In this document: positions 22,826 to 30,914 of the stretch, piece after piece | Layout of the letters: each line of letters starts with the position of its first letter | How positions within the stretch are numbered: the stretch's first letter is position 1 | Assembly: GCA_947178575.1 (NCBI GenBank) | Contig: CAMWYX010000002.1 | Location: 1 to 32,542 of the forward strand | DNA from: an uncultured Ruminococcus sp. | GTDB lineage: Bacteria; Bacillota; Clostridia; Oscillospirales; Ruminococcaceae | Direction: 5' to 3' | Length of the DNA: 32,542 nucleotides | Position numbers and translations under genes: made by a program | The notes under the pieces: generated by a model | Databases searched by the model: none | What the model was told of the DNA's origin: nothing | Seen by the model: only the letters and a program-made list of their open reading frames with translations

Positions 22826-24776
22826 AATTACAGTAGCAAAATCAGCAGGATTCTGTTTCGGGGTTGACAGAGCTGTAAAAATGGTGTATAATGAACTTGG
22901 ACGCAATACTCGTGTTGCAACTCTCGGACCGATAATACATAATCAGGCAGTTGTCGATGATATAAAAGCTAAGGGCGCAAGAGTCGTGGAAGATGTCGAC
23001 GAACTGCTTCCGGAGGAAACTGTTGTCATACGCTCTCACGGCGTAGGCAGGGAGGTTTACGAAAAAATCGCAGAAAAAGGCTTCCGTATGCTCGATGCAA
23101 CGTGTCCGTTTGTTTCAAAAATCCATAAGATAGTCTCTGAAAAATCTAAAGAGGGGTATCTTATACTTATAGCAGGTGATGTGAATCACCCCGAAGTTCA
23201 GGGAATTATTGGACATTGTAACCAAAAATTCATTGTTTTTAAGGACAAAATTGAGCTAAAGCACGTTTTTGAGAAAAATCCGGATTTTTTTGAAAAAAAG
23301 CTTGCATTTGTGGCTCAAACGACTTATAATATAATAGAATGGGGAGAATGCTTGAAGGTGATTCCTAAGAGCTGTCCGGATATTGTTGTGTTTGATACCA
23401 TTTGCAGTGCTACCGATACCCGTCAGTCAGATGCGGCTGAACTTGCAAAAAGTTCTGATGTTATGTTGGTTATCGGAGGCCGTCACAGCTCAAACACCGT
23501 CAAGCTGTTTGAGGTGTGCAGTCGCTACTGCACGACGTATCATATAGAAAATACGGACGAGCTTTCATCTCTTAAGCTTCCCTGTGCCGGCAGAATCGGC
23601 ATAACAGCTGGTGCTTCTACGCCGGCATACATAATCAAGGAGGTAAAAACCACAATGACAGACAATGTTAATCTTACTGCAAATCAGGATGAGGAAATCG
23701 ATTTCGCTACTGCTCTCGATCAGTCATTCAAAAAAGTATATACAGGAGAGAAAGTCAAGGGTATTGTCGTAGGCATCGGTAATACCGAAATTACTGTTGA
23801 CCTTGGTACAAAGTATACAGGATATGTAAAGCTCGAAGACCTTACAGACGATGTAACCAAAAAACCTGCTGACCTCGTAGCTGTAGGCGATGAAATAGAC
23901 CTTATAGTTGTCAAGGCAAACGATAACGAGGGTACTGTCGCTCTCTCAAAAAGACGTGTTGACGAACAGGCTGGTTACGATACTGTCGTAAAGGCTAAGG
24001 AAGAAGGCACTGTTCTCGAAGGCGTTGTAAGCCGTGTCGTTAACAAGGGCGTTACTCTCAGCTATCTCGGCGTAAGAGTATTTATTCCGGCTTCACAGAC
24101 AGGTCTTCCGAAAAACGCAGACCTCGAACAGCTCGCCAAGCAGAAAGTTGAGTTCAAAATCATCGAAGTCGATGAGGGCGGTAAAAAACGTGCTGTCGGT
24201 TCTATCAAGAAAGTTGAGGACGAAAAAAGAGAAGCTGCAAGAAATGAGTTCTGGGATAATGCAGAAATCGGCAAGACATATGTCGGCAAGGTTAAATCCC
24301 TTACAAGTTTCGGTGCGTTCGTTGACCTCGGCGGAATCGACGGAATGGTTCATATTTCAGAACTTTCATGGAACAGAATCAAGCACCCGAGTGAGGTTGT
24401 AAGCATTGGTGATACTCTTGAAGTATATATCAAGGAACTCAACCGTGAGGGTAACAGAATTTCTCTCGGCTTCAAGAAAGCTGAAGATAATCCGTGGGCT
24501 GTATTCACATCAAATTATCAGGTAGGCGATGTAGTAAAAGCTACTATCGTATCAATTACCAGCTTCGGTGCATTTGCAAGAATTATTGACGGCGTTGACG
24601 GACTTATCCACATTTCTCAGATTGCTGACGAAAAAGTTGAAAATGTAAGCGATTATCTCGCAAAAGGCGATGTCGTTGATGTAAAAATCAAGGACATTAA
24701 CGTCGAAAAACAGAGAATCAGCATTTCGATGCGTGATTTAATCGAATCTGAGGACAATTCCGAGGACGAGGAATAA
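22806..24776 (+). CDS. ispH: IspH-ribosomal protein S1 fusion
   Basis: The first half (about 1-283) is IspH (LytB), the Fe-S enzyme that reduces HMBPP to isopentenyl and dimethylallyl diphosphate in the MEP pathway. Its three cluster cysteines are Cys17 (AGFCFGVDRA), Cys100 (DATCPFV) and Cys200 (TICSATDTRQ). The second half (about 284-656) holds four S1 RNA-binding repeats near 314-385, 400-470, 490-560 and 575-645, the last two being the most canonical (LTSFGAFVDL and ITSFGAFARI). The fusion is known in Clostridia. GGAGGT precedes ATG 22806. A second, internal Shine-Dalgarno and in-frame ATG sit at the junction, and codon choice changes there towards that of highly expressed genes. Confidence 0.93.
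   Translation: MKMKNCEITVAKSAGFCFGVDRAVKMVYNELGRNTRVATLGPIIHNQAVVDDIKAKGARVVEDVDELLPEETVVIRSHGVGREVYEKIAEKGFRMLDATCPFVSKIHKIVSEKSKEGYLILIAGDVNHPEVQGIIGHCNQKFIVFKDKIELKHVFEKNPDFFEKKLAFVAQTTYNIIEWGECLKVIPKSCPDIVVFDTICSATDTRQSDAAELAKSSDVMLVIGGRHSSNTVKLFEVCSRYCTTYHIENTDELSSLKLPCAGRIGITAGASTPAYIIKEVKTTMTDNVNLTANQDEEIDFATALDQSFKKVYTGEKVKGIVVGIGNTEITVDLGTKYTGYVKLEDLTDDVTKKPADLVAVGDEIDLIVVKANDNEGTVALSKRRVDEQAGYDTVVKAKEEGTVLEGVVSRVVNKGVTLSYLGVRVFIPASQTGLPKNADLEQLAKQKVEFKIIEVDEGGKKRAVGSIKKVEDEKREAARNEFWDNAEIGKTYVGKVKSLTSFGAFVDLGGIDGMVHISELSWNRIKHPSEVVSIGDTLEVYIKELNREGNRISLGFKKAEDNPWAVFTSNYQVGDVVKATIVSITSFGAFARIIDGVDGLIHISQIADEKVENVSDYLAKGDVVDVKIKDINVEKQRISISMRDLIESEDNSEDEE
23637..23657 (+). promoter_or_regulatory. 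internal ribosome binding site and ATG at the IspH/S1 junction
   Basis: AAGGAGGT (23637-23644) is a full Shine-Dalgarno match. It is followed after 10 bases by ATG (23655-23657) in the ispH reading frame (Met284). Translation from here would give a free 373-residue S1 protein with a natural start (MTDNVNLTANQ). In the fusion the same bases encode Lys-Glu-Val. It could be active or a relic of once separate genes. Confidence 0.6.
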
Positions 24777-24795
24777 TTTCGATAAATAATTATAA

Positions 24796-24824
24796 GGACT
24801 GTATCTGCGGATACAGTTCTTTTT
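24796..24824 (+). terminator. intrinsic terminator after ispH-S1
   Basis: The stem GGACTGTATC (24796-24805) pairs with GATACAGTTC (24810-24819), with a G-U pair, around a TGCG tetraloop. Five T follow. It closes the long tepA-to-ispH run. Confidence 0.92.
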
Positions 24825-24854
24825 GTTATTTAAGAAATTATGCTAAAAAATTTC

Positions 24855-24883
24855 TTGACAAATCGTCAGAAATGGTGTATAGT
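24855..24883 (+). promoter_or_regulatory. sigma-A promoter of the first GH9 cellulase
   Basis: TTGACA (24855-24860), 17 bases, then TATAGT (24878-24883). A direct repeat of TATAGTAT spans the -10 and the bases after it, so a second -10 register (about 24891-24896) is possible. The leader would be about 40 bases. Confidence 0.8.
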
Positions 24884-24931
24884 ATTGTTATAGTATAGTT
24901 TATTGTACGTTTTCAGAGAGGGGTAATAACA

Positions 24932-27289
24932 GTGAAATTAAAGAAATTTACAGCGGCATTGTCTGCGTTTGCAATCTCTGCCGGAATGGCATCGGCTCTT
25001 CCGATGTCCGGAACGGCAGCAGGCGATTATAATTATGCCGAAGCTTTACAGAAATCCATGTTTTTCTATGAGGTTCAGCAGGCAGGCGTTCTTCCGGAAT
25101 GGAACTCCGTTTCATGGCGTGCCGATTCAATGGTCGACGAGGACGGAAACGAGACAGATGTCGTTGCCGGAGGCTGGTTCGATGCCGGAGACCATTTTAA
25201 ATTCACGCTTACAAACGCTTACAGTGCTTCCATAATGGCGTGGGGATATATCCAGTATAAAGATGCTCTCGAAAAAGCCGGTCTTGCAGAGACTTATAAA
25301 AATAATGTCAAGTGGGCAATGGATTTCGTAAAGAACTGCGACAGAGGCGATAAGGTTATCGGAACTATCGGCGATTTCACCGGCGGTTCGACCGACCATA
25401 ATATATGGTGCAGTGCCGAGGTTTATCTCAGAAAACATCATCTGAATAATGATGACTGGGAACGCCCTTACGATGAAATTGAAAATGCATCTGTTGAAGC
25501 TCTCGCAGCTGCCTGTCTCGCCGAAGGATATATCATGTTCAAGGACGAAGACCCTGACACAGCTGAGGAATATCTCAAACACGCCAAGAGCCTTTTTGAA
25601 CTCGCCGACAAGACAAGAGACTGCAAAGACGTCGGTGGAATGGCAGGAATGTACGGAACAGCATCATGGCTTGATGATTGTATGTATGCCGCTAACTGGC
25701 TTTATATGGCTACAGGCGACCAGAGCTATCTTGATAAGATTGAAAGCGATTATATCCCGAATTTCCCAAAAGAAGAACAATCTTCTGAAAATAAATTCAC
25801 ATGGGGTCTTTGCTGGGACGATACATCACAGGCGGCTGCTCTCCTGTATGCCATGAATACAGGAAAAAAAGAGTGGGTTGACCATGTTTCACATCACCTT
25901 GACTACTGGATGGACGGCTACGGCGGAAAGAAAATAGATTATACTCCCGACGGACTGGCTTGGCTTTTCCAGTGGGGCTCTCTCCGTCATGCCACAACTA
26001 CCGCATGGCTTGCATTCCTTTCAAGCGATACGGTATTTAAAGACGATTCCGCTCTTGCTTCAAAATACAAGAACTGGGCAAAAAGCCAGATGGATTACGC
26101 TTTCGGCGATAACGACCTTAATCAGTCCTATGTACTCGGAATGGGTGACGTTAATCCTACAGCAATACATCACAGAACAGCTTCCGGAATCCACGACGAC
26201 CACTGGAATGACCTCGGTCAGCCGGCAAGCAATGAGGGCTGGCAGACCGAATACGCTCATACTCTTTACGGTGCACTCGTGGGAGGTCCTGACAGAGAGG
26301 GTAAATATGTAAACGAAGTCGCACAGTATCAGTATTCCGAAGTTGCTATCGATTATAATGCCGGATTTACCGCAGCTCTCTGTGCTATGGTTGATGAATA
26401 CGGCGGAACAAAACTCGCCGATTTCCCACCGACAGAAACACCTACATGGGACGAGTGGGAAGTTGCGGCAGTTCTGAACGGTTCGGGAGACAGCTACAGC
26501 GAAATAAAGGCTTGGGCTATGAATCATACCGCATGGCCGGCAAGAGTTGAGAAAAATATCTCATACCGCTATTATTTTGATGTTTCGGAAGTTCTTGCAG
26601 CCGGACTTTCCATTGATAATATTACAGTCAAGAGCGGTTCTCAGCAGTATCAGGAGGGTCAGCAGGGTTATGCGGAAGTCGGCGGTCCTTACAAGTACGA
26701 CGGAGACCCTACAGGAAACACATATTACGCCGAAATAAAATTCCTTGACGGAAGAGCAATCCAGCCCACCGGTCAGAGCGAACACCGTGACGAAGTTCAG
26801 TTCAGAATATCTATTCCGGACGCAATTGACGGTAAATCCACAAAAGGAGCCTGGGACCCGTCAAACGACTGGTCGTATGAAGGCGTTGAAGATGCAACAG
26901 ACCTCAAAAAACCGGATTCGCTGAACAAGCATATCACAATGTATGTCAATGATGTTCTCGTATGGGGAACAGAACCGGACGGCACAGAAGCAACTCCCGG
27001 TGCAGATATCGGCAACAAGCCGAATCCGACAAATCCGCCGGCAACCGATAAGCCCGATTCTTCAAATCCGTCTGATACGTTATATGGCGATGTCAACTGC
27101 GACAAAGAAATAACTGTTGCAGATGCTACACTTCTCCTCCAGTATATCGGAAATAAGGATAAATATAAAATTTCAGACCAGGGTAAAATCAACGGAGATG
27201 TAAACAGCGACCCCGGACTTTCTGCTACAGATGCACTCGCTATTATGCAGTATGATGCAAAGGTTGTTGACAAACTTCCGGTAGATTGA
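24932..27289 (+). CDS. secreted GH9 endoglucanase with CBM3c and dockerin
   Basis: This 785-residue cellulosomal enzyme cuts beta-1,4-glucan. Modules in order: a signal peptide (about 1-30), a GH9 catalytic domain (about 33-490), a family 3c carbohydrate-binding module (about 505-665), a Pro/Thr/Asp linker, and a type I dockerin (717-785). In GH9, GGWFDAGDHFKF supplies the catalytic base pair Asp84/Asp87, HHRTASG is the conserved His motif, and Glu470 in YSEVAIDYNAG is the acid. GH9-CBM3c is the processive-endoglucanase layout. The dockerin has two Ca-binding loops, DVNCDKEITVAD (720-731) and DVNSDPGLSATD (756-767). The start is a GTG with AGAGAGGGG at about 24915-24923; no nearby ATG fits. 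It has its own promoter and terminator. Confidence 0.95.
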   Translation: MKLKKFTAALSAFAISAGMASALPMSGTAAGDYNYAEALQKSMFFYEVQQAGVLPEWNSVSWRADSMVDEDGNETDVVAGGWFDAGDHFKFTLTNAYSASIMAWGYIQYKDALEKAGLAETYKNNVKWAMDFVKNCDRGDKVIGTIGDFTGGSTDHNIWCSAEVYLRKHHLNNDDWERPYDEIENASVEALAAACLAEGYIMFKDEDPDTAEEYLKHAKSLFELADKTRDCKDVGGMAGMYGTASWLDDCMYAANWLYMATGDQSYLDKIESDYIPNFPKEEQSSENKFTWGLCWDDTSQAAALLYAMNTGKKEWVDHVSHHLDYWMDGYGGKKIDYTPDGLAWLFQWGSLRHATTTAWLAFLSSDTVFKDDSALASKYKNWAKSQMDYAFGDNDLNQSYVLGMGDVNPTAIHHRTASGIHDDHWNDLGQPASNEGWQTEYAHTLYGALVGGPDREGKYVNEVAQYQYSEVAIDYNAGFTAALCAMVDEYGGTKLADFPPTETPTWDEWEVAAVLNGSGDSYSEIKAWAMNHTAWPARVEKNISYRYYFDVSEVLAAGLSIDNITVKSGSQQYQEGQQGYAEVGGPYKYDGDPTGNTYYAEIKFLDGRAIQPTGQSEHRDEVQFRISIPDAIDGKSTKGAWDPSNDWSYEGVEDATDLKKPDSLNKHITMYVNDVLVWGTEPDGTEATPGADIGNKPNPTNPPATDKPDSSNPSDTLYGDVNCDKEITVADATLLLQYIGNKDKYKISDQGKINGDVNSDPGLSATDALAIMQYDAKVVDKLPVD

Positions 27290-27312
27290 TAACTTATTAA
27301 TAAATTGTACAT

Positions 27313-27342
27313 AAAAGGGAGTCCGCCTCCCTTTTATTTTTT
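27313..27342 (+). terminator. intrinsic terminator after the first GH9 gene
   Basis: AAAAGGGAG (27313-27321) pairs with CTCCCTTTT (27327-27335) and is followed by ATTTTTT. It separates the two cellulase genes, so the second depends on its own promoter. Confidence 0.9.
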
Positions 27343-27412
27343 ACTTGATTTGTCATAATGCACAAAAAATGTAATGTAATATTATGAAAATGTCCGAAAT
27401 TCTGGAAAGCTA

Positions 27413-27441
27413 TTTACATTTAGTCCGGAATATATTATAAT
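27413..27441 (+). promoter_or_regulatory. sigma-A promoter of the second GH9 cellulase
   Basis: TTTACA (27413-27418), 17 bases, then TATAAT (27436-27441). The start point is predicted near 27448, just upstream of the first stem of the structured leader. Confidence 0.8.
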
Positions 27442-27448
27442 AAAATTG

Positions 27449-27562
27449 ACGAGAAACGGCGGGTGCAAGTTTAATCCTACGGATTGACTGCCGTTCGTTT
27501 TAATACGCATATAACCGCAGTGTATGCACTGATACTGCGTTATAGGATTTTTTATTTTATTT
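27449..27562 (+). promoter_or_regulatory. structured 5' leader, candidate attenuator or riboswitch-like element
   Basis: About 115 bases between the predicted start point and the ribosome binding site can fold into two units. The first is closed by AACGGC (27455-27460) with GCCGTT (27490-27495) and contains an inner hairpin AATCC-TAC-GGATT (27473-27485). The second is a hairpin, ATAACCGCAGT (27511-27521) with ACTGCGTTAT (27534-27543), with one bulged C. A T-rich tract (27548-27562) follows and runs directly into GGGAGGG. Alternative pairings exist: CAGTG-TATG-CACTG (27518-27531) excludes the second hairpin, and GTGCA (27463-27467) can pair with TGCAC (27525-27529). I do not recognise a known riboswitch class. 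Confidence 0.5.
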
Positions 27563-27576
27563 GGGAGGGTATACAA

Positions 27577-30500
27577 ATGCACAAGAAATTTTTCAAGGCT
27601 TTTGCCGGAAGTCTTATGTCTGCTGCTATGCTCGCTACTGCTGTAACAGGTGTTGTTGCTCCTATGAGTGCTTCAGCTGGTCAGGTACTTGGCGAAACAA
27701 GCTTCGAGTATAAGGCTCTTCCTTGGCATACCTGTGAATCAAGTCCTGCAAAGCAAGACTTCAGAATTGAAGGTGGAGCTTTCCACATTACAGTTAATGT
27801 TCCAGAAGGTGCTGAAAAGTCAAAGTGGGACCTTCAGTTCAGACACAGAAATCTTAACTTTAAGGCAGGTCATACTTACAAAGTAAGTTTCGATGTAAAA
27901 GCAAGCAGAAACGGAATGGAACTTTGTTCAAAAATCGGTAACATTGCAGGTAACGAAGAATATTTTGAACTTGACGGCAATTCAAACGATATGCATATGG
28001 GTCCAGATATGGGCGGTCAGTGGGGCAGTGCTGTCAAGCTGACAACTTCATATCAGACTTTCTCAGGCACATTTACTCCTACTCAGGACCTTGAGGGCGT
28101 TGAGTGGGCTTTCCACTATGCTAAGGACAGCAACGGTTATGGCGGTAACGCTCAGGCTGGCGATGAACTTTGGTTTGACAATATGTCTATCGAATGTACA
28201 AAATGTAACGATTGTGATGCTGATCCACAGGCTTCATATGGTGCTGTAAACCGTGACTATAGTACAACTGTTGACGAAAATCTTGGTACTATCGGTGCAA
28301 CTAAAAACTTCATTTCTGTAAACCAGATTGGTTACTACACAAATCTCAGAAAAGTTGCAACTCTCGGTGATAATGCCGGTGATATTCTTCACGGTGCTAC
28401 AAAGATAAGCCTCAGCGGTTCTTATGATTTCGAGCTTGTTGATGCAAATTCAGGTACTGTTGTATACACAGGCAAGACTTCCGAAGTTCAGGCTGATGCG
28501 GATTCTGCTGATAATATCTGTAAACTCGACTTCACAGAGTTCAACACTCCTGGCAGATACTATCTCCAGATAGCAGGACAGGACTGGAGGTCATTCGAGT
28601 TCAATATCGGTGACGATATTTACTATGATAAGTCTCACAACCTGCTCACAAACGCAATGAACTACTTCTATCAGAACCGTTCAGGTATTGATATAGAAGA
28701 TGCATACTGTACATCAGGCGGTGCAGACGGCAAGGGTACAGGAATGGGTCACCAGGGCGGTCACAAGACTGATACTGCTTCAATCCAGTCAATCTGGAAG
28801 AACGAGTATTCTTCTAAGGAAGAGGCAACTTCAACTTATAAATCAGGTACTCTTACTGCAACCGGCGGTTGGTACGATGCCGGTGACCACGGTAAATACG
28901 TTGTAAACGGCGGTATCTCCATCTGGACTCTCCAGAATATGTATGAAAGAGCAACACTTCAGGAAGGATATGACAAGAAGTTTGACGATAATTCGGGAGT
29001 TGTTGTAATTCCTGAAGCCGGAAACAGCGTTCCTGACGTTCTCGATGAAGCTGCTGTAGAACTCGACTGGATTGCACAGATGAAGGTTACTTCCAGCGAC
29101 AGTGCATGGGGTAAGTATGAAGGTCTTTACTATCACAAGCTCCATGACCACAAGTGGACCGGACTTGCTACAAGACCGTGGGATTACGAACAGGAATGGG
29201 AAACAACCCGTATCGTAAAGCCACCGACGCTCGCCGCTACACTTAACTATGCTGCTTGTGCTGCACAGGCTGCAAGACTTTGGGAGCCATATGACTCTGC
29301 TAAGGCTAAGACATATCTCGACAGTGCTAAGGAAGCATTTGCCGCATATGAGAAGTACTGGTATCCTTATGATGATACAAAGACAACTCACCCTGACCTT
29401 AAGTGTGAGTGTTCAATGGAAGAACTCAACGAGAAGTCACTCTATGCACCTATGTGGCACGCAAAGGGCGGCGGACCTTACGGTGATGACAATGTTCTTG
29501 ACGATGCTTACTGGGCAGCTTGCGAAATCTTCGTATCTGCTTCTGCAATGGGCGATTCTGATGCTACCACATATAAGGCTAAGATTGACGACCCCAAATA
29601 TGCTGAGTACGCTTACAATGTAGGCACAAGAATGGTTGGCGGCGAAAATAAGGGCACCGGTTCATTTACTTCATTTAACTGGGGTAATACTGCTTCAGCA
29701 GGTTCTCTTACACTTGCTCTTCACAGCGACCTCCTTTCTGACAGCGAAAACAGCAAGATAGTAGACAGCGTTAAGGCAGCTGCTGACGAATATATTAAGT
29801 GCGAAGAATCTCAGGGCTACGGTATTCCATACAAGTATGACGGTCCGGACTACAATGACCCGAACAACCTTGACCCGTCTATTATGATTAACGGTTATGA
29901 GTGGGGTTCAAACTCTATGGTTATCAATAACTGTATTGTTATGGCTTACGCTTATGACCTGACAAATGATATTACTTACATGAACGGCGTTGCTACAGGT
30001 CTTGACTACCTCTTTGGACGTAATCCGCTTTCATATTCCTATGTAACAGGTTACGGCACATATAAGGAACATAATCCTCACCACAGATACTGGTCTTACG
30101 AGCTTGATAAGACTCTTCCTATGGCTCCTGACGGCATTCTTTCAGGTGGTCCTAATGCAGGTCTCCAGGATCCGTATGTACGTGCTCTCGGATTCGTTCC
30201 CGGTGATACAAAAAACCCGTCACAGAGATGCTTTGTTGACTCAATTGAAGCATGGTCTACAAACGAGGTAACAATTAACTGGAACGCTCCTCTTGCTTGG
30301 ATTGCTTCATTCATGCAGGACGAAGCCGCAACTGCTGACCCGAATGGAGAGACACCTACTAAGCCGACAACTCCTTCTGAGGGTGATGTTAAGGTTACTC
30401 TCTGGGGTGATGCTAACGTTGACGGTACTGTATCAGTTTCCGATGCTACACTTATTCTCCAGTACCTCGGAAACAAGGATAAGTACAAGATTTCTGAACA

Positions 30501-30648
30501 GGGTCTCGCTAACGCTGACGTTGTTGACAACGGCAAGGGACTTTCAGCTGTTGACGCACTTTCAATCCAGATGATGGACGCTGGACTCTTTGATTCTTCA
30601 AAGTGGCCTATGACAACTGACGAACATAACGCACTTACTGCTAAGTAA
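27577..30648 (+). CDS. secreted CBM4-Ig-GH9 cellulase with dockerin
   Basis: This 1023-residue cellulosomal enzyme has the CbhA/CelK-like layout. Modules in order: a signal peptide (about 1-34), a CBM4-type module (about 36-207), a Cys/Asp linker, and an immunoglobulin-like CelD_N domain (about 243-341, ISVNQIGYYTNLRK). The GH9 catalytic domain (about 345-915), a Pro/Thr linker and a type I dockerin (942-1023) follow. GH9 motifs: GGWYDAGDHGKY with Asp434/Asp437, NPHHRYW, and acid Glu897 in STNEVTINWNAPL. The second Ca loop of the dockerin (981-993) has 13 rather than 12 residues. The frame is open from 27484, but ATG 27577 with GGGAGGG at 27563-27569 starts the signal peptide and is preferred. 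Codon choice (GCT, GGT, AAG, GAC) differs from most neighbours and suggests high expression. Confidence 0.95.
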   Translation: MHKKFFKAFAGSLMSAAMLATAVTGVVAPMSASAGQVLGETSFEYKALPWHTCESSPAKQDFRIEGGAFHITVNVPEGAEKSKWDLQFRHRNLNFKAGHTYKVSFDVKASRNGMELCSKIGNIAGNEEYFELDGNSNDMHMGPDMGGQWGSAVKLTTSYQTFSGTFTPTQDLEGVEWAFHYAKDSNGYGGNAQAGDELWFDNMSIECTKCNDCDADPQASYGAVNRDYSTTVDENLGTIGATKNFISVNQIGYYTNLRKVATLGDNAGDILHGATKISLSGSYDFELVDANSGTVVYTGKTSEVQADADSADNICKLDFTEFNTPGRYYLQIAGQDWRSFEFNIGDDIYYDKSHNLLTNAMNYFYQNRSGIDIEDAYCTSGGADGKGTGMGHQGGHKTDTASIQSIWKNEYSSKEEATSTYKSGTLTATGGWYDAGDHGKYVVNGGISIWTLQNMYERATLQEGYDKKFDDNSGVVVIPEAGNSVPDVLDEAAVELDWIAQMKVTSSDSAWGKYEGLYYHKLHDHKWTGLATRPWDYEQEWETTRIVKPPTLAATLNYAACAAQAARLWEPYDSAKAKTYLDSAKEAFAAYEKYWYPYDDTKTTHPDLKCECSMEELNEKSLYAPMWHAKGGGPYGDDNVLDDAYWAACEIFVSASAMGDSDATTYKAKIDDPKYAEYAYNVGTRMVGGENKGTGSFTSFNWGNTASAGSLTLALHSDLLSDSENSKIVDSVKAAADEYIKCEESQGYGIPYKYDGPDYNDPNNLDPSIMINGYEWGSNSMVINNCIVMAYAYDLTNDITYMNGVATGLDYLFGRNPLSYSYVTGYGTYKEHNPHHRYWSYELDKTLPMAPDGILSGGPNAGLQDPYVRALGFVPGDTKNPSQRCFVDSIEAWSTNEVTINWNAPLAWIASFMQDEAATADPNGETPTKPTTPSEGDVKVTLWGDANVDGTVSVSDATLILQYLGNKDKYKISEQGLANADVVDNGKGLSAVDALSIQMMDAGLFDSSKWPMTTDEHNALTAK

Positions 30649-30708
30649 TCAGTTATCTGTTTTTCATTGAAATAATACAGCCGGATTGACAGTCAGGCTC
30701 GTAATCAC

Positions 30709-30771
30709 AGAACTTGTTCCCGCAGATAATGTGTATGGGATTCCTGTGCGTTTCTGACGGGAACAGGTTCT
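30709..30771 (+). repeat. long rod-like inverted repeat in the 3' region of the second GH9 gene
   Basis: AGAACTTGTTCCCG (30709-30722) pairs with CGGGAACAGGTTCT (30758-30771). Pairing continues inwards through CAGA/TCTG and a G-U-rich segment towards a loop near 30740, giving a nearly continuous rod of about 63 bases. No T run follows, so it is not a simple terminator. A smaller AGCC/GGCT hairpin lies just upstream (about 30679-30698). Confidence 0.65.
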
Positions 30772-30788
30772 TAATATTGCTTAAATTA

Positions 30789-30812
30789 AGGGGCTCTGCG
30801 GAGTCCCTTTTT
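30789..30812 (+). terminator. intrinsic terminator after the second GH9 gene
   Basis: AGGGGCTC (30789-30796) pairs with GAGTCCCT (30801-30808), including a G-U pair, around a TGCG loop. It is followed by T residues to 30812. The loop is the same TGCG as in the terminator at 24796. Confidence 0.9.
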
Positions 30813-30837
30813 GTATGCTTTTATTTGTTGTAAACAC

Positions 30838-30866
30838 TTGCATTTTTTGTGAAAATATGTTATAAT
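30838..30866 (+). promoter_or_regulatory. sigma-A promoter of yicC-remA-gmk
   Basis: TTGCAT (30838-30843), 17 bases, TATAAT (30861-30866). It has the same -35 hexamer as the tRNA-Arg promoter. The leader before yicC is about 42 bases. Confidence 0.82.
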
Positions 30867-30914
30867 ATATTGGTGTTGTTATGCGTAAATTCAAAGCAGA
30901 AAGAAGGCGGTTTG

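Noticed and set aside
27484-27576. N-terminal extension of the second GH9 protein
   Set aside because: The extra 31 codons lie in the structured leader, and the signal peptide begins at ATG 27577 with its own Shine-Dalgarno.
30849-30914. N-terminal extension of YicC
   Set aside because: It starts inside the promoter spacer; the family start and the ribosome binding site favour ATG 30915.
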